A stretch of 64,000 bases of DNA from Codonopsis lanceolata (taxonomy: Eukaryota; Streptophyta; Magnoliopsida; Asterales; Campanulaceae): assembly GCA_013146195.2 (NCBI GenBank), contig CM028381.1:58906744-58970743 (forward strand), given 5' to 3'. How positions within the stretch are numbered: the stretch's first letter is position 1; the number at the start of each line of letters is the position of its first letter. The notes under the pieces were generated by a model. The model was not told the origin of the DNA and did not search any database. It worked only from the letters and a program-made list of their open reading frames with translations. Both the position numbers and the translations under genes were made by a program. Positions 20,030 through 32,083 of this stretch are shown piece after piece.

Positions 20030-22301
20030 GTCTCCATAATTTCCACATGAAGATGCTAATGTGGCTTGGCAAATAATTGTACCAAATATGTTTAGCCGAA
20101 AGAGAGTGACTGGAGTGAGAACAAACCATGTCCCAGGCAGATGACAAAGAGAATTTGCCGTTGGAGTTCGCTGTCCAACAAGGAAAATCTGGATCTCCAT
20201 TTAAAGTTATACACATGTCTTTGATAAACTGAGCCATTTGAGGATCAACAGATCGAATCGCAGAAGGATGAATTTGAATCTGGTCCTCAAAGATATCTTT
20301 AACAATCTCAAGCTCGCAAGACGAGGGCTTGGGGAAACAGCCTTTAAAAGACCAGTTATCATACCATAAAGAACAGAACCCTCTACCAACAATCCAGACA
20401 ATATTCTGTTTCGCCTTTGAACGAGCCCAGCACATACGACACCAAACACTCGAACCAACTGAATTAGCATGAGTAGGATGGCCATAGCTACAATATTTTT
20501 TCATCATAAAATGAGCCCATAGACTGGAGTTGCATCTGAATCGCCACCAAAGCTGCAGAGAATGAGCTTTAATAACATCAGAAATGGCCCGAATGCCAAC
20601 ACCACCTTCAGAAGTCGGCATGCAACACTTATTCCAAGCGACCCAATGAGTTTTGAGTTTGCTTTCAATCGAACCCCAAAAGAAATTAGCTAGAATTCTT
20701 TTGATGAGGTTGATTATGTAGGAAGGGGGATCTAAAATTGAAATTCGATACATAATAATCGACTGAAGAACCGAATTTATGAGGGTGACTTTTCCAGCTT
20801 GATTTAAAAAAGCACCAGACCAAGAGTTTATCCGGGCTTGAAGTTTAGCAATAAGGGGGTCAAACAGGCTCTTCTTTTTCCTGCCCTAAAAAATAGGACA
20901 ACCTAAATAGATAACAGGAAGAGCACGAGAAGAGAACCCGATATGACGACGAATGTTATTAATTCTTGAGGATGAGGAGTTGGAGGAAACCATAAAGCAA
21001 CTTTTCTGAGCATTAATGAGCTGGCCCGATACCCGTTCGTAAGCCGAAAGAAGACTCCGATGCTTAAGGAGAGAGTGCTTATTGCCATTGCAAAAAATCA
21101 TAACGTCATCCACAAAAGCAAGATGGGAGATAATGGGGCAGCCACTGGAAGACGAATAAGCATAATGGGGCTGAGAGTTCTGAAGATCGTTTAACCCCCG
21201 ACTTAGAACTTCTGCAGCAATAATGAACAAACTAGGAGAGAGAGGATCTCCTTGACGGATACCCCTAGAAGAGGGAAAATAACTCACTGGGCAACCATTG
21301 ATAAGGACTGAGAACCAGTTATTGGAAATGATACGCCAAATCATGTCAATGAAAAATTCACCGAAACCAAATTTGCGAAGAGCCTTGATAAGGAAGTGCC
21401 AATTGATCCGGTCAAAAGCTTTAGCCATGTCAAGCTTAATAATAACATTAGAACCATTGACTTTCTTTTTCAAATGATGGGATAATTCTTGGGCCAGAAG
21501 AATGTTATCCTGAATTAACCTACCCTTGGTGAATGCACTTTGATTGTCTGAGATAATGCAGGGGAGAATATTGGATAAGCGAATAGAGAGAAGTTTCGAG
21601 AGAACCTTGTTGCAAAAATTACAGAGACTGATGGGGCGAAGATCCTTAAAAGAAGAAATCGTGTCTGTTTTGGGAAGCAAAAGAAGAGAAGTGCTAGACC
21701 AAGCCTTGGGAATATCAAAACACGCAAAAAACTCAAGAATGGCCATGTGTAAGTCCGCAGCAATTATATCCCAGCAAGCCGTAAAGAATTTTGCCGTAAA
21801 ACCATCTGGGCTCGCAGCACTATCGCCACTTAGAGAAAAAGTGGCTTCCTTAATTTCCTCAATACTCGGAAGCGAGGAAAGCTTTTCATTTTGCTCAGAA
21901 GAAATTAAAGAAGGGATAACATTAATAAGGTCATCATCAAACGTGTCACATGTAGCAAGTTGCTCTTTGAAAAAATCTACCGTTGCCCTTTGTATATCTT
22001 CCATTGTACTAACTTCTGTGCCATGCATGTCCTGAATTTTATGAATAGAAAGCTTGTTATGAGTTTGTTTCACCGACGCATGAAATATCTTAGTGTTTCC
22101 AACTCCCTCCTTAAGCCATTTTAGGTAAGACTTTTGGCGCCAATAATCCTCTTCAGTTTTGAGCTTTTGTTTTAAAATAGCTTGGGCAAGATGAAGAGCG
22201 TCGCGGTTACTTTCATCGTTACAAGATTCATAAATAATTTCTTTTTCCAGAACTGCATCCTCCGCAACTTTGACGGCCTGGAAAATGTTGCCAAATACCA
22301 T
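20030..22301 (-). pseudogene. LINE A reverse transcriptase and zf-RVT region
   Basis: 471 codons are open (22301-20886): FKDLRPISLCNFCNKVLSK, KLDMAKAFDRINW (first catalytic Asp), GIRQGDPLSPSLFIIA and the active-site box AFVDDVMIF, followed by the thumb (GCPIF). A single TAG at 20886 interrupts the chain; the same frame resumes with GRKKKSLFDPLIAKLQARIN and ...MYRISILDPP, LANFFWGS and the zf-RVT segment (FSLSSAWDMV, HISIFMWKL) before copia B cuts it. The catalytic residues are intact, so this was a recently working RT apart from the stop, the dead endonuclease and missing ends. Confidence 0.85.
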
Positions 22302-22326
22302 CTTATTCCAATTTTGTAATGCCTTT

Positions 22327-22964
22327 TTAAGATGGTAGCCTGCCCATCTCGATGATTACACCAAGTATACTTGCTTCCTTTATAACCAATGTCGTTAAGA
22401 CCAGTTGCGTTGAGGCATGCCTGAAAATCTGCCGCACCTTGTCTGTCCCAGCCATTTCCTCAATTTTTTCGTTTGCAGCCAAGATAATGTTGAAGTCACC
22501 ACCCACCAACCAAGGAGATTAAGAAAACTTTCTACCCAAGTCAATTAAATCATCCCAAAGAGCATGTCTATCTAACGCTAAACATTTAGCATAGACCGCT
22601 GTGATATAGGCATGATGCGACCAAGTATGATGTTGAATATGAAGAGTGATTTGCTGCGAGGAATCATTAACAACCTGACAAGTGAAAGCAGATTTCACAA
22701 AAATCCAGATGTTATTGGCCGTGTTACAGAAAAATGATGGAACTTTAAACGACGGGCAATGAAAGAAAGATTAGAGGAGTTTATCATAGGTTTGTTAATA
22801 GCCAAAAAGGATATCTTATGAAGCTTGATCAGCTTTTTGAGGCAAGAAACCGTTATATCATTTCCCACCCCATGTAAATTCCAGAAGAGACAGCTACTCG
22901 TCATGAGAAACTGTTGAATGCTGAACTCCGTGGGTTTTTTCATGCACATGAGATCTAGTTGCAC
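22327..22964 (-). pseudogene. LINE A endonuclease domain remnant
   Basis: FWNLHGVGN (22880-22850; the WNxRGLGN motif of plant L1 endonucleases) and VGGDFNIILAANEK (22509, the GDFN motif) are recognisable, but they lie in different frames with stops between. The apurinic-type endonuclease would nick the target for target-primed reverse transcription; this copy is dead. Confidence 0.75.
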
Positions 22965-23088
22965 GATCTGTATTGTGAATAATAACTACAAAGAGAAAGA
23001 GATGTAGTAACTTACCTTGAATCAGCCCCTTCAAGTAACCAAAATGAAATTCCAATCGGTGGAAGTTGTTGTCTTCAATCTCCTCTTC

Positions 23089-23095
23089 ATTTATA
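23089..23095 (-). promoter_or_regulatory. TATA box of LTR fragment
   Basis: Minus strand TATAAAT within CCATATAAATGAAG. Palindromes lie about 370-415 bp upstream in element sense. Confidence 0.5.
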
Positions 23096-23466
23096 TGGCT
23101 TGGTTTGGGCAATGGAGCTCTCAAGCTTTGGAATCCATGGATGAAGACTCAAGAAACCCTATAAGTCTCTCTCTCAAGCTTCCTAAAGTCTCTCCCACGT
23201 TTTTGAAAGTCAATGGCTGAAAATGGGGTGTTAGACTTTGAGTTTGTGGTCTAAAAGGGTTAGAAAGTAAGCGGGTGAGTTTTCCAACTAATGGGGTTGT
23301 TTCCCTTTGATTAACCCCAATAATCCACCTCCAAAACTCCATTAGATGTTTAGGATATAACTTAAGTTAGTTAGGAGGGTTTAGGAGTGGGTTAGGTTGG
23401 GTTTGGGTAGGGTTAGGTTGGACAATTGTGCAAAATAACCAAATCTGCCCTAAACAGGGACAGCCT

Positions 23467-23505
23467 ATGATGCGGTCGCATCATGCCATGGCATGCGAGC
23501 GCATG
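23467..23505. repeat. Two GCG-NN-CGC palindromes
   Basis: ATGATGCG-GT-CGCATCAT (23467-23484, 8-bp arms) and CATGCG-AG-CGCATG (23492-23505, 6-bp arms), separated by CCATGG. Same design, different arms, as palindromes in two other gypsy LTRs of this window. Confidence 0.7.
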
Positions 23506-24268
23506 GTCCCAAAATTCTAGTCTTCAAGTTTTCTTGGTTCCTTGCTTCGCCTCGGACTCTCCCGCATTCATCCTCGAGCCTTAAAGCTTTAAAATGGCCT
23601 ATAATTCAACCCTTAAAGTCCTCATACTCTTAGCTAAATCAAACAAGTCTCAAACCACTTTTAAAGTAGGTCCAAACTCCCATAAACAACACCCGAAACA
23701 ACCCGGAGCGAAACCGACGCAAGGCGTAACAACTTGCTAATGAAACGTCAAATGAAACCATAAACCGACGAGCAACAACCCATGATTATAAACACTTCAA
23801 AGGGTTATATAATAGGCCTGAAGGCCTCTCAGATGATGAACAACAGATAGGAGAAAAGGACTCCCGAAAGATGAGACGATCACCCAGCTCAATCTCGAAC
23901 TACGCGATAAGAAGAATTGCTATCCTCGAAGCGTCAAAACCTCACAAGACTCAAGGAATGCTTCTAACTAGAAGTCTAATACATCTAAACATGTTATTCA
24001 ATCATCATGTAAAGATCTAGGACCAAAACGAGGTCAGGAAAGCGAAACGCAAGTAAACTCTCAATCGCGTCGCATTTCGACTATCGTCGAGTTACGACTT
24101 GTGACTTTAGCAAGTCCACAACTATATCGCATCCCTTAAAAGTATTTTGGTCTTAATGTGATCTCTCAGATGCATCTAGACTCTCTCACAAACCCAACGA
24201 GCAATTATCCAAAGAAGAAATGCGAGCATTGCACGCAATTCAAGCTAACCGGGAATTGGGGTCTTACA

Positions 24269-24706
24269 GATGCCATGATGGTTCCTTCTTTCTGTGGTTA
24301 ACGTCAAAAGTTTGATTTCAAAATAAATGTGTTTAATTGTATTGTAGAAGGAATATACTTGGACCTATGAAGACAAGGTCGTTAAATTTCTTGTTCAAAT
24401 TATATTAGATTCCAATGTTGCATTCTCTCCAAAAAACTTCGCCTCTTCTGCAGAACCATGTTCCTTGTTCAAATTATCCTCAACCTCAGATGGAAGATTT
24501 TTATTCGGTTGTTTCACCTACCATTAAGAATGCTTCAGATACAATTAAGAACGATATTCACTCCAGGCTTAAAGAAAACATGCAGGAGAAATATTCACTA
24601 TTCCAAAATATGAAAATGAAAATAAATAGGAACCATATACCTGCGTTTTGTATCTCTATTGTAATGGAGTAAGTTTAATCAAGAAAAGGAACCTGCTAAC
24701 AAGTTC
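24269..24706. other. Low-copy sequence next to the NAC exon, unassigned
   Basis: Not matched by any other part of the window. A plus-strand frame 24415-24672 encodes 85 residues (MLHSLQKTSPLLQ...), with a Lys/Asn-rich end; I do not recognise it and see no start context or neighbours that support it as a gene. Probably host sequence or old intron of the NAC locus. Confidence 0.3.
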
Positions 24707-25221
24707 CTATACGACAGACAATTGATCATCCCTAGTAGTAATATTCACTACTTCCCTAGGAGAAGAGCTCCCACTCCCACTCTCTCTCCTGCGATTCAAA
24801 TCATTGTTAGTATTCCCTTGCTGTATTTGTTCGATAGCAATCGCAGTCGTACCAGCGTTATTACTTGTCCTCTCCAACCAATTACACTGCCTCGGTTGTG
24901 TTCGATAAAATATCTTCGATACCACCGACTCTCCTTCTCTCTCCTCCTCATGCTGCCCCAAATGATATTGATGCATTACCCAATTTGTCTTTTCGGGTTT
25001 TCGATTCTTGCCAAAATTTGTGTAGAGTACTAGAATTTTGTTGCAACCTTTTTGTTTCCCATTCACCATGATTGGCCTTGTCTTGCTTATTTTATGTCAC
25101 CTTGTTTCATCACCTTGTAAGTCGCATTCAGTTTGAATCTTTCTTCTCTTTCTTGTACCTGTCGTATAAGCTTTTGAAGGCCTGTGGAAGAAGTGTCTAC
25201 TCAACCCATCTCTTGTAACTC
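24707..25221 (-). pseudogene. NAC transcription factor exon (NAC073/NAC075-like), one stop
   Basis: One minus-strand frame covers the C-terminal half of a NAC DNA-binding domain: VTRDGLSRHFFHRPSKAYTT (25219-25160), RKRRKIQTECDLQGDETR, then a TGA at 25099-25097 where the family has a conserved Trp (ETRWHKTGKTRP), then KTRPIMVNGKQKGCNKILV, NFGKNRKPEKTNWVMHQYHL and VVSKIFYRTQPRQCNW, ending with a Ser/Arg-rich tail (NRRRESGSGSSS) and a stop. This matches the exon that encodes subdomains C-E in the SND2/NAC073/NAC075 group, which act in the nucleus and, in that group, on secondary-wall genes. The exon start is probably at 25221, where the acceptor reads TTTCGG instead of TTTCAG. No first exon is seen to the right. 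Pseudogene or a gene fragment stranded among transposons; the only clear host gene sequence here. Confidence 0.85.
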
Positions 25222-25491
25222 CCGAAAGATTGGAACAAAGTATTATAAATTGTACATGTTCTTTAGTGTTTGCTAAATCAAAGTTAGGTTTACTTAGGTG
25301 TACTAACTATATATGAGGCTAGAAAATACCTACAAGTCATAACAAACCCTAAAATCCATGAAATTTTAATTTTGATACTGAAACAAACAAAAAAAGAGGG
25401 TATTTGTCAAACCTAACTCTTTAAGTTATTAGGACAAAGCAAACAAGAGAGAGAGGATCAAAACGGGGAAGTTTTTTAGGATCGCTATAAC
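25222..25491. other. No feature recognised
   Basis: A/T-rich sequence between the NAC exon and the LTR at 25492. If the NAC locus had an intron and first exon here, I cannot see them; no NAC N-terminal codons were found. Confidence 0.4.
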
Positions 25492-27896
25492 TGTGACGGC
25501 CCAACCCCAACCCCGAGGAGGGATCGTGGGTCGTGTCGTCCAAATAAGGACACGACAAACAAGAGAGGACTCAATTATAAAAACTGACGTGACACAAAAT
25601 TGGACACGTAGTATAACTCGGCACTAAAAAGCCGGAATAATTTAAAACTTTAGAACCTGATAGAACAATCAATAGCAAGTAAACCAAGATCATACAAGAA
25701 CGTAGTTCTCATGTCGCGATGTACGTTGTTTTCACATAAGTGCTTAAATAAGGCATATAGGATAAGGATATGTTATGGAACCGGTGCCGCTTCATAGATC
25801 ATGAAATAGACAAGGTTATCTTGAATGTATTTGTTGGATGCACGTGTATGATACATCGATCACAATAGTATTCTTCCAAGTGCCCTTTGGTTACGATGAG
25901 GTACTCTTCTCCACTGTGATCAGTAGTGAATGGTGTGTGCACGATTATGGTATGGCGACCCATCACTACCATTAATCTCGTAATTCATAACGGCGATGCA
26001 TCGTTGACCATCTAGACAATTCACGTATGCCAGCTGGACTAATCGTATGCCAAGTAGGTATTTACTTGTCACACAAAATCAAGTAAGGAGCGAGTCCGAT
26101 AAGAGCGAACTCGTCCGAATCAAGTAGATGTTTACTCACGTAATAAATCAATTAAGGGAGCGAGGTCGACAAGAGCGACTCGTCCAATCAAGTAGGCATG
26201 TTACTCTACGTTATACAAGTCAAGCACGAGATCAATCACCTTAAGAATTCCCAAAAGCTAATTTACAATTTCATTGAACTCTAAACATCATAGGGATTGA
26301 TTGTAGAGTAGGTATTGTTCAATGACTCTTTAAGTGCAACTCCATTGAGTTATCGCTAAATTATTTTCAAGTAGAGGATGAATGCTATATTCAATTCATG
26401 GCTCTTTTCTATGTTTTCGATTCTTTTACAATTAGACTACTAAGTCATTCATGACTTTTAGTCCATCAAGATCAAAGTTCCCAAATTTGTGAACCCTATC
26501 ATGTTCATCATTTTGAAGTTATAATTTACGATAAGTCCAAAAACAAAAGTTATTCCAAATCCCTTCTATAACACATTTAATTCTAGACATAAGTCCAAAT
26601 TACCAATTATGAGTCATTAACCCAAAATTTACAGAAAATTAACTTAAGCAATTTCAAGTTATTAACATGGTGCATGCCTTCTTGAGCATGTATCTTGAAA
26701 CTATCATGAAGGGAGCATGCTTGATATTGAGCATACAAAAACAGGGGATTGGGTGCTAACCTCATTCAAAATCAAACGTTTGTATGACAAAAAAAAGAGA
26801 GCAAGGATTAAGAAACTAGGGAGCAAGAGCTTCGATTTGGTGGTCTCCAATCGAAAATCCGATGGCCGGATCTCCGGTAATCATGCAAGCAAGGTGGAGG
26901 AACTTCAAGCCTACTTCCTCTCACTAGAAACCCAGCTCAACAATGGTGGGATGAAAAATGGCTGTCATGTTTTGAGTTTGGGGATGATGAACTCACTAAA
27001 GGATCAATCCTAAGCATGAGTTATAAGGCTTCCCATTGGTTGATTCATGTGAGCCCTTGATTAGAACACATCAAAGGGATGAAATTAAACCTAAAGAGGT
27101 CACAATTCATGTGGGGTCTTGAATTGGGTCGGATAGGGTTCAAGGGTTCAAGCCATGTGACAACCCGACCCGGATCCCAATGCGAGACCCCAAGGTCGTG
27201 ACGTCAGAACACACAAAACAACAAGCAATGACAATTAATGGGTAAGGCCATAACGGCAATACGCCAACAACTTAAAACACATGCGGAAGCGAAACATAAT
27301 ATCACAGTGGCGCCCGAGCTAACAAGCTCAAACTAAATACAACCAAAGAGATCATTAAATCTCTCGGTCCAAAAATTCGACGCACGTGCCGCAACATTGG
27401 GCACGCAGAGCAAAACTCCCTGTCATGTAATATAAATATATAGCAACAATTAAACCAAGTCATCGGCGACGTTACAGCCGGAACCCAACATTACACTAAG
27501 TCTAAGACTCTAGTCTAACATACTCAACGGCTAAAAACATGTCGGAGAACAAACATGATATATTAACTATCATTACAACATAACTAGGATATAATCATCA
27601 CATCCACCAAGCACGACTAACATAAGTCGGCTACCAAAAGAACAAGTATTAACCAACATAATTATAAATATTTCATTCACAAATAAGTTTGCTACTGTGA
27701 GGTTCCCGGGGTGTGCTCCCGCGCCCCGCGCGCCCTTGGATAGGGGTGCGCGTACATGCGGATGCGGGACACCACTTCTCTCGTTCCACCCTCCCTTGTT
27801 TAGGGGAATACGAAATCAAAAGTGCGAGAGGAGTGCTGTCTATGTTAGCACGTTTGAATGTGCCTCGGTTGCCTTGCGTGGATTTTGTATACAATA

Positions 27897-28225
27897 TGGG
27901 AACTGATGGTTTCCCGCATCAAGTTATCCCTTGTTTAGGGGATACCAGGATATGGGAATGCATTACCCTTTCATTCCCATTTTCCCTTTTTTAGGGGAAA
28001 ACGGAAAAGTGCAAAAAAGGATATTGCGACGCCCCCACTATGGATTTATTGAAAATAGTCTTATGGCTCATTCAGATTACTATGGGAGCTTTGCGTTTCC
28101 CGCATCAAGTTATCCCTTGTTTAGGGATACCAGGATATGGGAATGCATCACCCCTCCATTCCCATAACTCCCTTTTTTAGGGGAGAACAGGAAAATGCAA
28201 AGAGGGAATGTTGCGAGGCCCCACT
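27897..28225. repeat. Tandem duplication of about 180 bp in LTR copy 2
   Basis: Both units contain TTTCCCGCATCAAGTTATCC, CAGGATATGGGAATGCAT and CCCTTTTTTAGGGG, then GGGG..AAAATGCAAA and TTGCGA(C/G)GCCCC. LTR copy 1 has a single unit (about 1618-1762), so the duplication arose in this copy or its source. Confidence 0.75.
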
Positions 28226-29177
28226 GAATCTTAAAGTTTTAGAGTCGCCATCTTTATTTTAAGGCAAATAAAGCAAAACCAAAGAAAAGAAAAATAAACC
28301 AGAGAAAAAGAAAACGGGTTCGGAGGCTAAGTTACGAGTTGGGAAGGTGCTAGGCACCCAACTCGCCCTTTCGGTCTCGAAAATGGTTTTTGGCTAAAGT
28401 ATGCTTATTGTCACATTTATTTAGCAAATAAATAAGGTATTAAAATGACAGGGAAATTTAAACAAATACATTCGTGGCCACATTATTTACGGACTCGCAG
28501 CCGTCTCCTTCCAATAATTACAAACATATTTAAGAATATTTGGTCATTATAACGGCTCTTTTACATAATATTTCCTATTCTAATCCGGGCAGCACAACGG
28601 CTTATATGGGCTACATTGCGCCGGATTTAAATAAAAACTTTTAAAAATGAATAAAGGACAGAAAATATAAATAAATAGAAATAACGACGCTCTTAAAGGT
28701 TTTACCTTTTAGAGCGGTGGTGTGCTCGCTCTGTCCTTCAGGGAGAGGGAGTCTTTTTGTTGTTTGTGTAGTTGTTGTTTTGAGTTGGGCAGAATGACTG
28801 CTTTATTTCTGAGGGTTTGGGCTTATCAACTCGGGCAGAGTGACAGCTTATTTGGGTAGGTTTTGGCCTTTTTGGTTGGGCGGAACCTAGACTTAATTTT
28901 TGACTTTTCAGCTTGTTACTCGGGCAAAGTAACGGCTTACTTTGGGATTTTTGGACTGGGGAAGTGAGGTGGATACCTAACAACTAGGCTAGGGATCACT
29001 TATAACCTATGGGTTTTTATTTTGGCAGAGTTTGGACGGGGTTTGGAGATTGTAGGGGCTTCCACTCACCTATCTCGCACCTCTCGTACTAATTTTGACG
29101 GAAGAACGAAGCAGAGCTTCGCTGCGATCTAAAAATCGCGGAAGAATTGAGCGACCAAAATGAGAGGCCAGGGGTCT

Positions 29178-29186
29178 CTATTTATA
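29178..29186 (-). promoter_or_regulatory. TATA box of Tat-like LTR copy 2
   Basis: Minus strand TATAAATAG, as in copy 1 (2673-2681). Confidence 0.6.
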
Positions 29187-29304
29187 CTGGGAAATGAGGA
29201 CACGCCGGGCATTTGTGGATTTCTTCTTCACGCATCAGTCGCTTGTACCGCGTGCATTAAGACTTGTACCATTTCATTGTGAGAGAGGCGCACAGTGGCA
29301 GGCA

Positions 29305-29385
29305 TGGTGCGGCCAAGGCACCCTTGGTGCGGCACCAAGGGGCTTTGGTGTGGCACCAAGGGGCTTTGGTGCGGCACCATGCTCC
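29305..29385. repeat. 21-bp palindromic minisatellite upstream of the TATA box
   Basis: Units GGTGCGGCACCAAGGGGCTT and close variants, about four in a row with a period near 21. The best forms CCTTGGTGC-G-GCACCAAGG (29322-29340), a perfect palindrome with 9-bp arms around one G; another reads TTGGTGT-G-GCACCAA with one wobble pair. Confidence 0.7.
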
Positions 29386-32075
29386 TTTACAACTTTCAAA
29401 ATTTTGCACTTTCCCCCCTGCAGTTCACTGTTTCGCGCATCCTGCTTTTCCTTTCGCATTTTTGACTCCTGCAACTTGACATTCGTTAAGTTTTAACAGT
29501 TCTTGATATTTTATGTCAGTCACATACCAGGGTACGAAATTGGGGTGTCTACAGCTACCCATCATGAAGTTTACATAACTTCACTTTTCCCAACGTCCTT
29601 ACCAAAAAACTAAGGCTACAAAAATAAATTAAAGTAGCAACCTTCACAAAAATTACACTTCTATCGTAGGCTCGGCGGTTTCCTTCGAACTACTAGTTCG
29701 GCTCGAATCTATGGAAAACAAAGCAAACAAGTAAGTCATAATGACTTAGTAAGCTACTAAAGATGCAATATCATAGCATGACATTATGCTCAAAATAAAA
29801 CATATACATCTCATGTCATACTTCTGATATAACATTTCATGGTATAATTTTCCACACAAACCAAATCCAACCATAGTCACATGGAATATAATTCTTCATA
29901 AATTATCATGAAATAAATCATATCAATAGATTATGATTCTAAATTCCGTAATGTGTAGTATTTTATTTCCACATTTAAACTCCCATCAAACCACCAACCA
30001 CATAACCCGATTAAACCTTGAGTCTCATAAATCTTCATTAAACCTAACTCATATAATAATTCATATGCGGGAGACTATTGTTTCCATTCTAGTCATGAAT
30101 AACATGTTATATTTTTAGTATAACATCAAGTCATAAAATCTTCATTTGATTAGCATGTTATATTTTTATTATAACATTTTATCAAGAAATCATCATCTCA
30201 TGAAAATCATACCATTAACCATGTAGCACAACAATTCATACGTGCTCATAAAATAAACCACATATGAGAGAGAAGATGATTTTCCTTTCCGTTTCCAGCG
30301 TGTAACTCCTGCGGAAACAAACGTGTCCTCGATAACCCTTTCGTGGCATCGACGTCCCCGAAACAATCCCCGTTCGGGTTCCATAGCTATCAAAGTCATG
30401 TGTATTACTCTAACTAAGATCAGCTACTTCCCCACCGTGGCCATCGATGGAGGGGTGTGTGCAAACCCGGCGCGGCAATCCATTGCGATCACGAATCCCA
30501 CAATTCGTGAAGACAATGCATCGTCCCGCCAAAGACTCAAACCAAAAACCGTCAGCTGGGCTCAAACACAAGCACATGTAATATATACTCGCATGCTCAT
30601 CCAAAAGAAAAGTACAACACACCGCACTAATCCAATCAAGTAGATATTTACTCTTAACACACATAGTTATGCATTTCTATGCTAATTAACTCATAAAAAC
30701 ATTAGAGTAATAATATTAAGTCTCTAATGCCCAAGTGTTCTTTATACACTTGAAAATTCTCGGAGGCTTAACCTCCATCAAAACTACCCCAAATTTCGTA
30801 GGATTTCAATATGTAGTTCTCTATGTTCATATAAATCCATAATCGACTCCATTGAGTCATTTATATTCTTTTCAAATTTGAAGGCATAAAAGCTATTTGC
30901 ATCATAGCCCTCGATCCTATTATTCATTTGCTAATGTTCATGGCTAAGTTCTCAAGGTTAGCAACATTGTGCAACCCAACAATCCATACCTTCCCAACAA
31001 AAACCCCAAAACATAATTCATAGGTTAACACTTAACATTTAAAGTCAACCATCACATTTCAAGCATGTGTCTCAAGTTAACATTAAATCAAACATGCTTT
31101 CATTCAAAACAACCATTTATCTAAGCAAGATGTAAATTCATCTAGCATGTTCATAACCAACATGTAAATTCATCTAACATGTTCATAACCTTTAATTCAT
31201 GAATTATAGTTGACCAACATACTCTTATATGCATAATAGTCAACTCAACCCATTAAAGTCAAACCTTACATTTTATTAATGTAATCCATAATAATAATTC
31301 ATTATACATGCTCATAACCAAAATTCATGAATTAGATAACAACATACTCTTATATGCATGATAGTCAACTCATATTCTTAAAAGTCAAACGAAACATTCA
31401 AACATGTAATTGATTGTAAAAATTCTTCTTTCATGCTTACAATCAAAATAGAGATTCATCAAATATATTTCCCAAACTTTAAACATATACATATGTGATT
31501 CCACCAACTCATAGTATTCCATAAAATCCCTCAAAATCATTCATAATATCAAGAACCCATTTACTACATAATCCTCATATCAAACCCTAGGTTTCTAGGG
31601 AATTATGTACCCATCAATCTCAAGTCCAAACTCACAAATTGAAGCTTAATATCATACTTCATTAAACATAGAAATCAACCTACTCATGCTTCTAGCAAGT
31701 TCACTCACCAAAAATCCAAAAATCAAAATAAAATCACACACAACATGCTTGTGTACTCATTGACCTCAAATAGCAAGCATCTTTGTTTTCCTTGGGGTCA
31801 ATGAGCACAAAATCCATAGAAGAAGGAGTCTAGTAGCTTACCTAGCTTGAGTGAAAACTCAAGAGAATCGAAATCCGAACGGTGAAGTCATTCTACTCGT
31901 CGAATACGTCAAGAATCCGAAGTTTGGTGGCAATCTAATGGTCGAATCTCCACGGATTTGAGGAAGAAGAAGCTAGGGCTTTAAAGCCCCCATGTCTCCC
32001 ACACCCTCTCACTCTATACGTATAAGAAAGAAGGGGAAGAATGAAGAGAATGGTTGAATTTGCTAAGGGATTAAG

Positions 32076-32083
32076 CCTTTATA
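32076..32083 (-). promoter_or_regulatory. TATA-like box of the outer solo LTR
   Basis: Minus strand TATAAAGG, about 1.0 kb into the LTR, with palindromes 220-267 bp upstream and a donor-like site about 234 bp downstream, the same spacing as in the G3 LTR. Confidence 0.5.

Larger units (their letters stand above)
20020..22984 (-). mobile_element. LINE A: plant L1-type LINE, ORF2, both ends missing
   Basis: ORF2 order on the minus strand: endonuclease remnant (22964-22327), reverse transcriptase (22301-20886), then the conserved post-RT region with zf-RVT (20885-20030). The 3' end is cut by copia B at 20019. The right boundary with LTR sequence is at about 22985; ORF1 is absent. Confidence 0.85.
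22985..24268 (-). mobile_element. Gypsy LTR fragment of the TGTAAGACCCC family
   Basis: Minus strand begins TGTAAGACCCCAATTCCCGG at 24268 and matches the right part of the solo LTR at 27156-33102 (for example AAATGGCCTATAATTCAACC, ACAACAGATAGGAGAAA, TCGCGTCGCATTTCGACTAT in both). TATAAAT at 23089-23095 (minus), a splice-donor-like AAGGTAAG at about 23015 and two palindromes at 23467-23505. LINE A lies at its left edge, so only the start of the LTR is here. Confidence 0.8.
27696..29553 (-). mobile_element. Solo LTR of the Tat-like family (copy 2), nested in the solo LTR above
   Basis: Plus strand TGTGAGGTTCCC at 27696 to GGGTGTCTACA at 29553, flanked by GCTAC on both sides (27691-27695 and 29554-29558), a perfect 5-bp duplication. 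1858 bp. Homologous to 1395-3015 but longer, because a segment of about 180 bp (CCCTTGTTTAGGGGATACCA ... TTGCGACGCCCC) is duplicated in tandem (about 27897-28045 and 28078-28225). TATA box 29178-29186 (minus) and a 21-bp palindromic minisatellite. Confidence 0.9.

Noticed and set aside
21544..22035. 163-codon plus-strand ORF
   Set aside because: Shadow of the LINE A reverse transcriptase.
26717..27013. 98-codon plus-strand ORF in the G2 LTR
   Set aside because: Lies in LTR sequence and matches no family; basic composition comes from the transcribed leader region.
29194..29496. 100-codon ORF with GAAPRGFGVAPRGFG repeats
   Set aside because: Translation of the 21-bp minisatellite upstream of an LTR TATA box.
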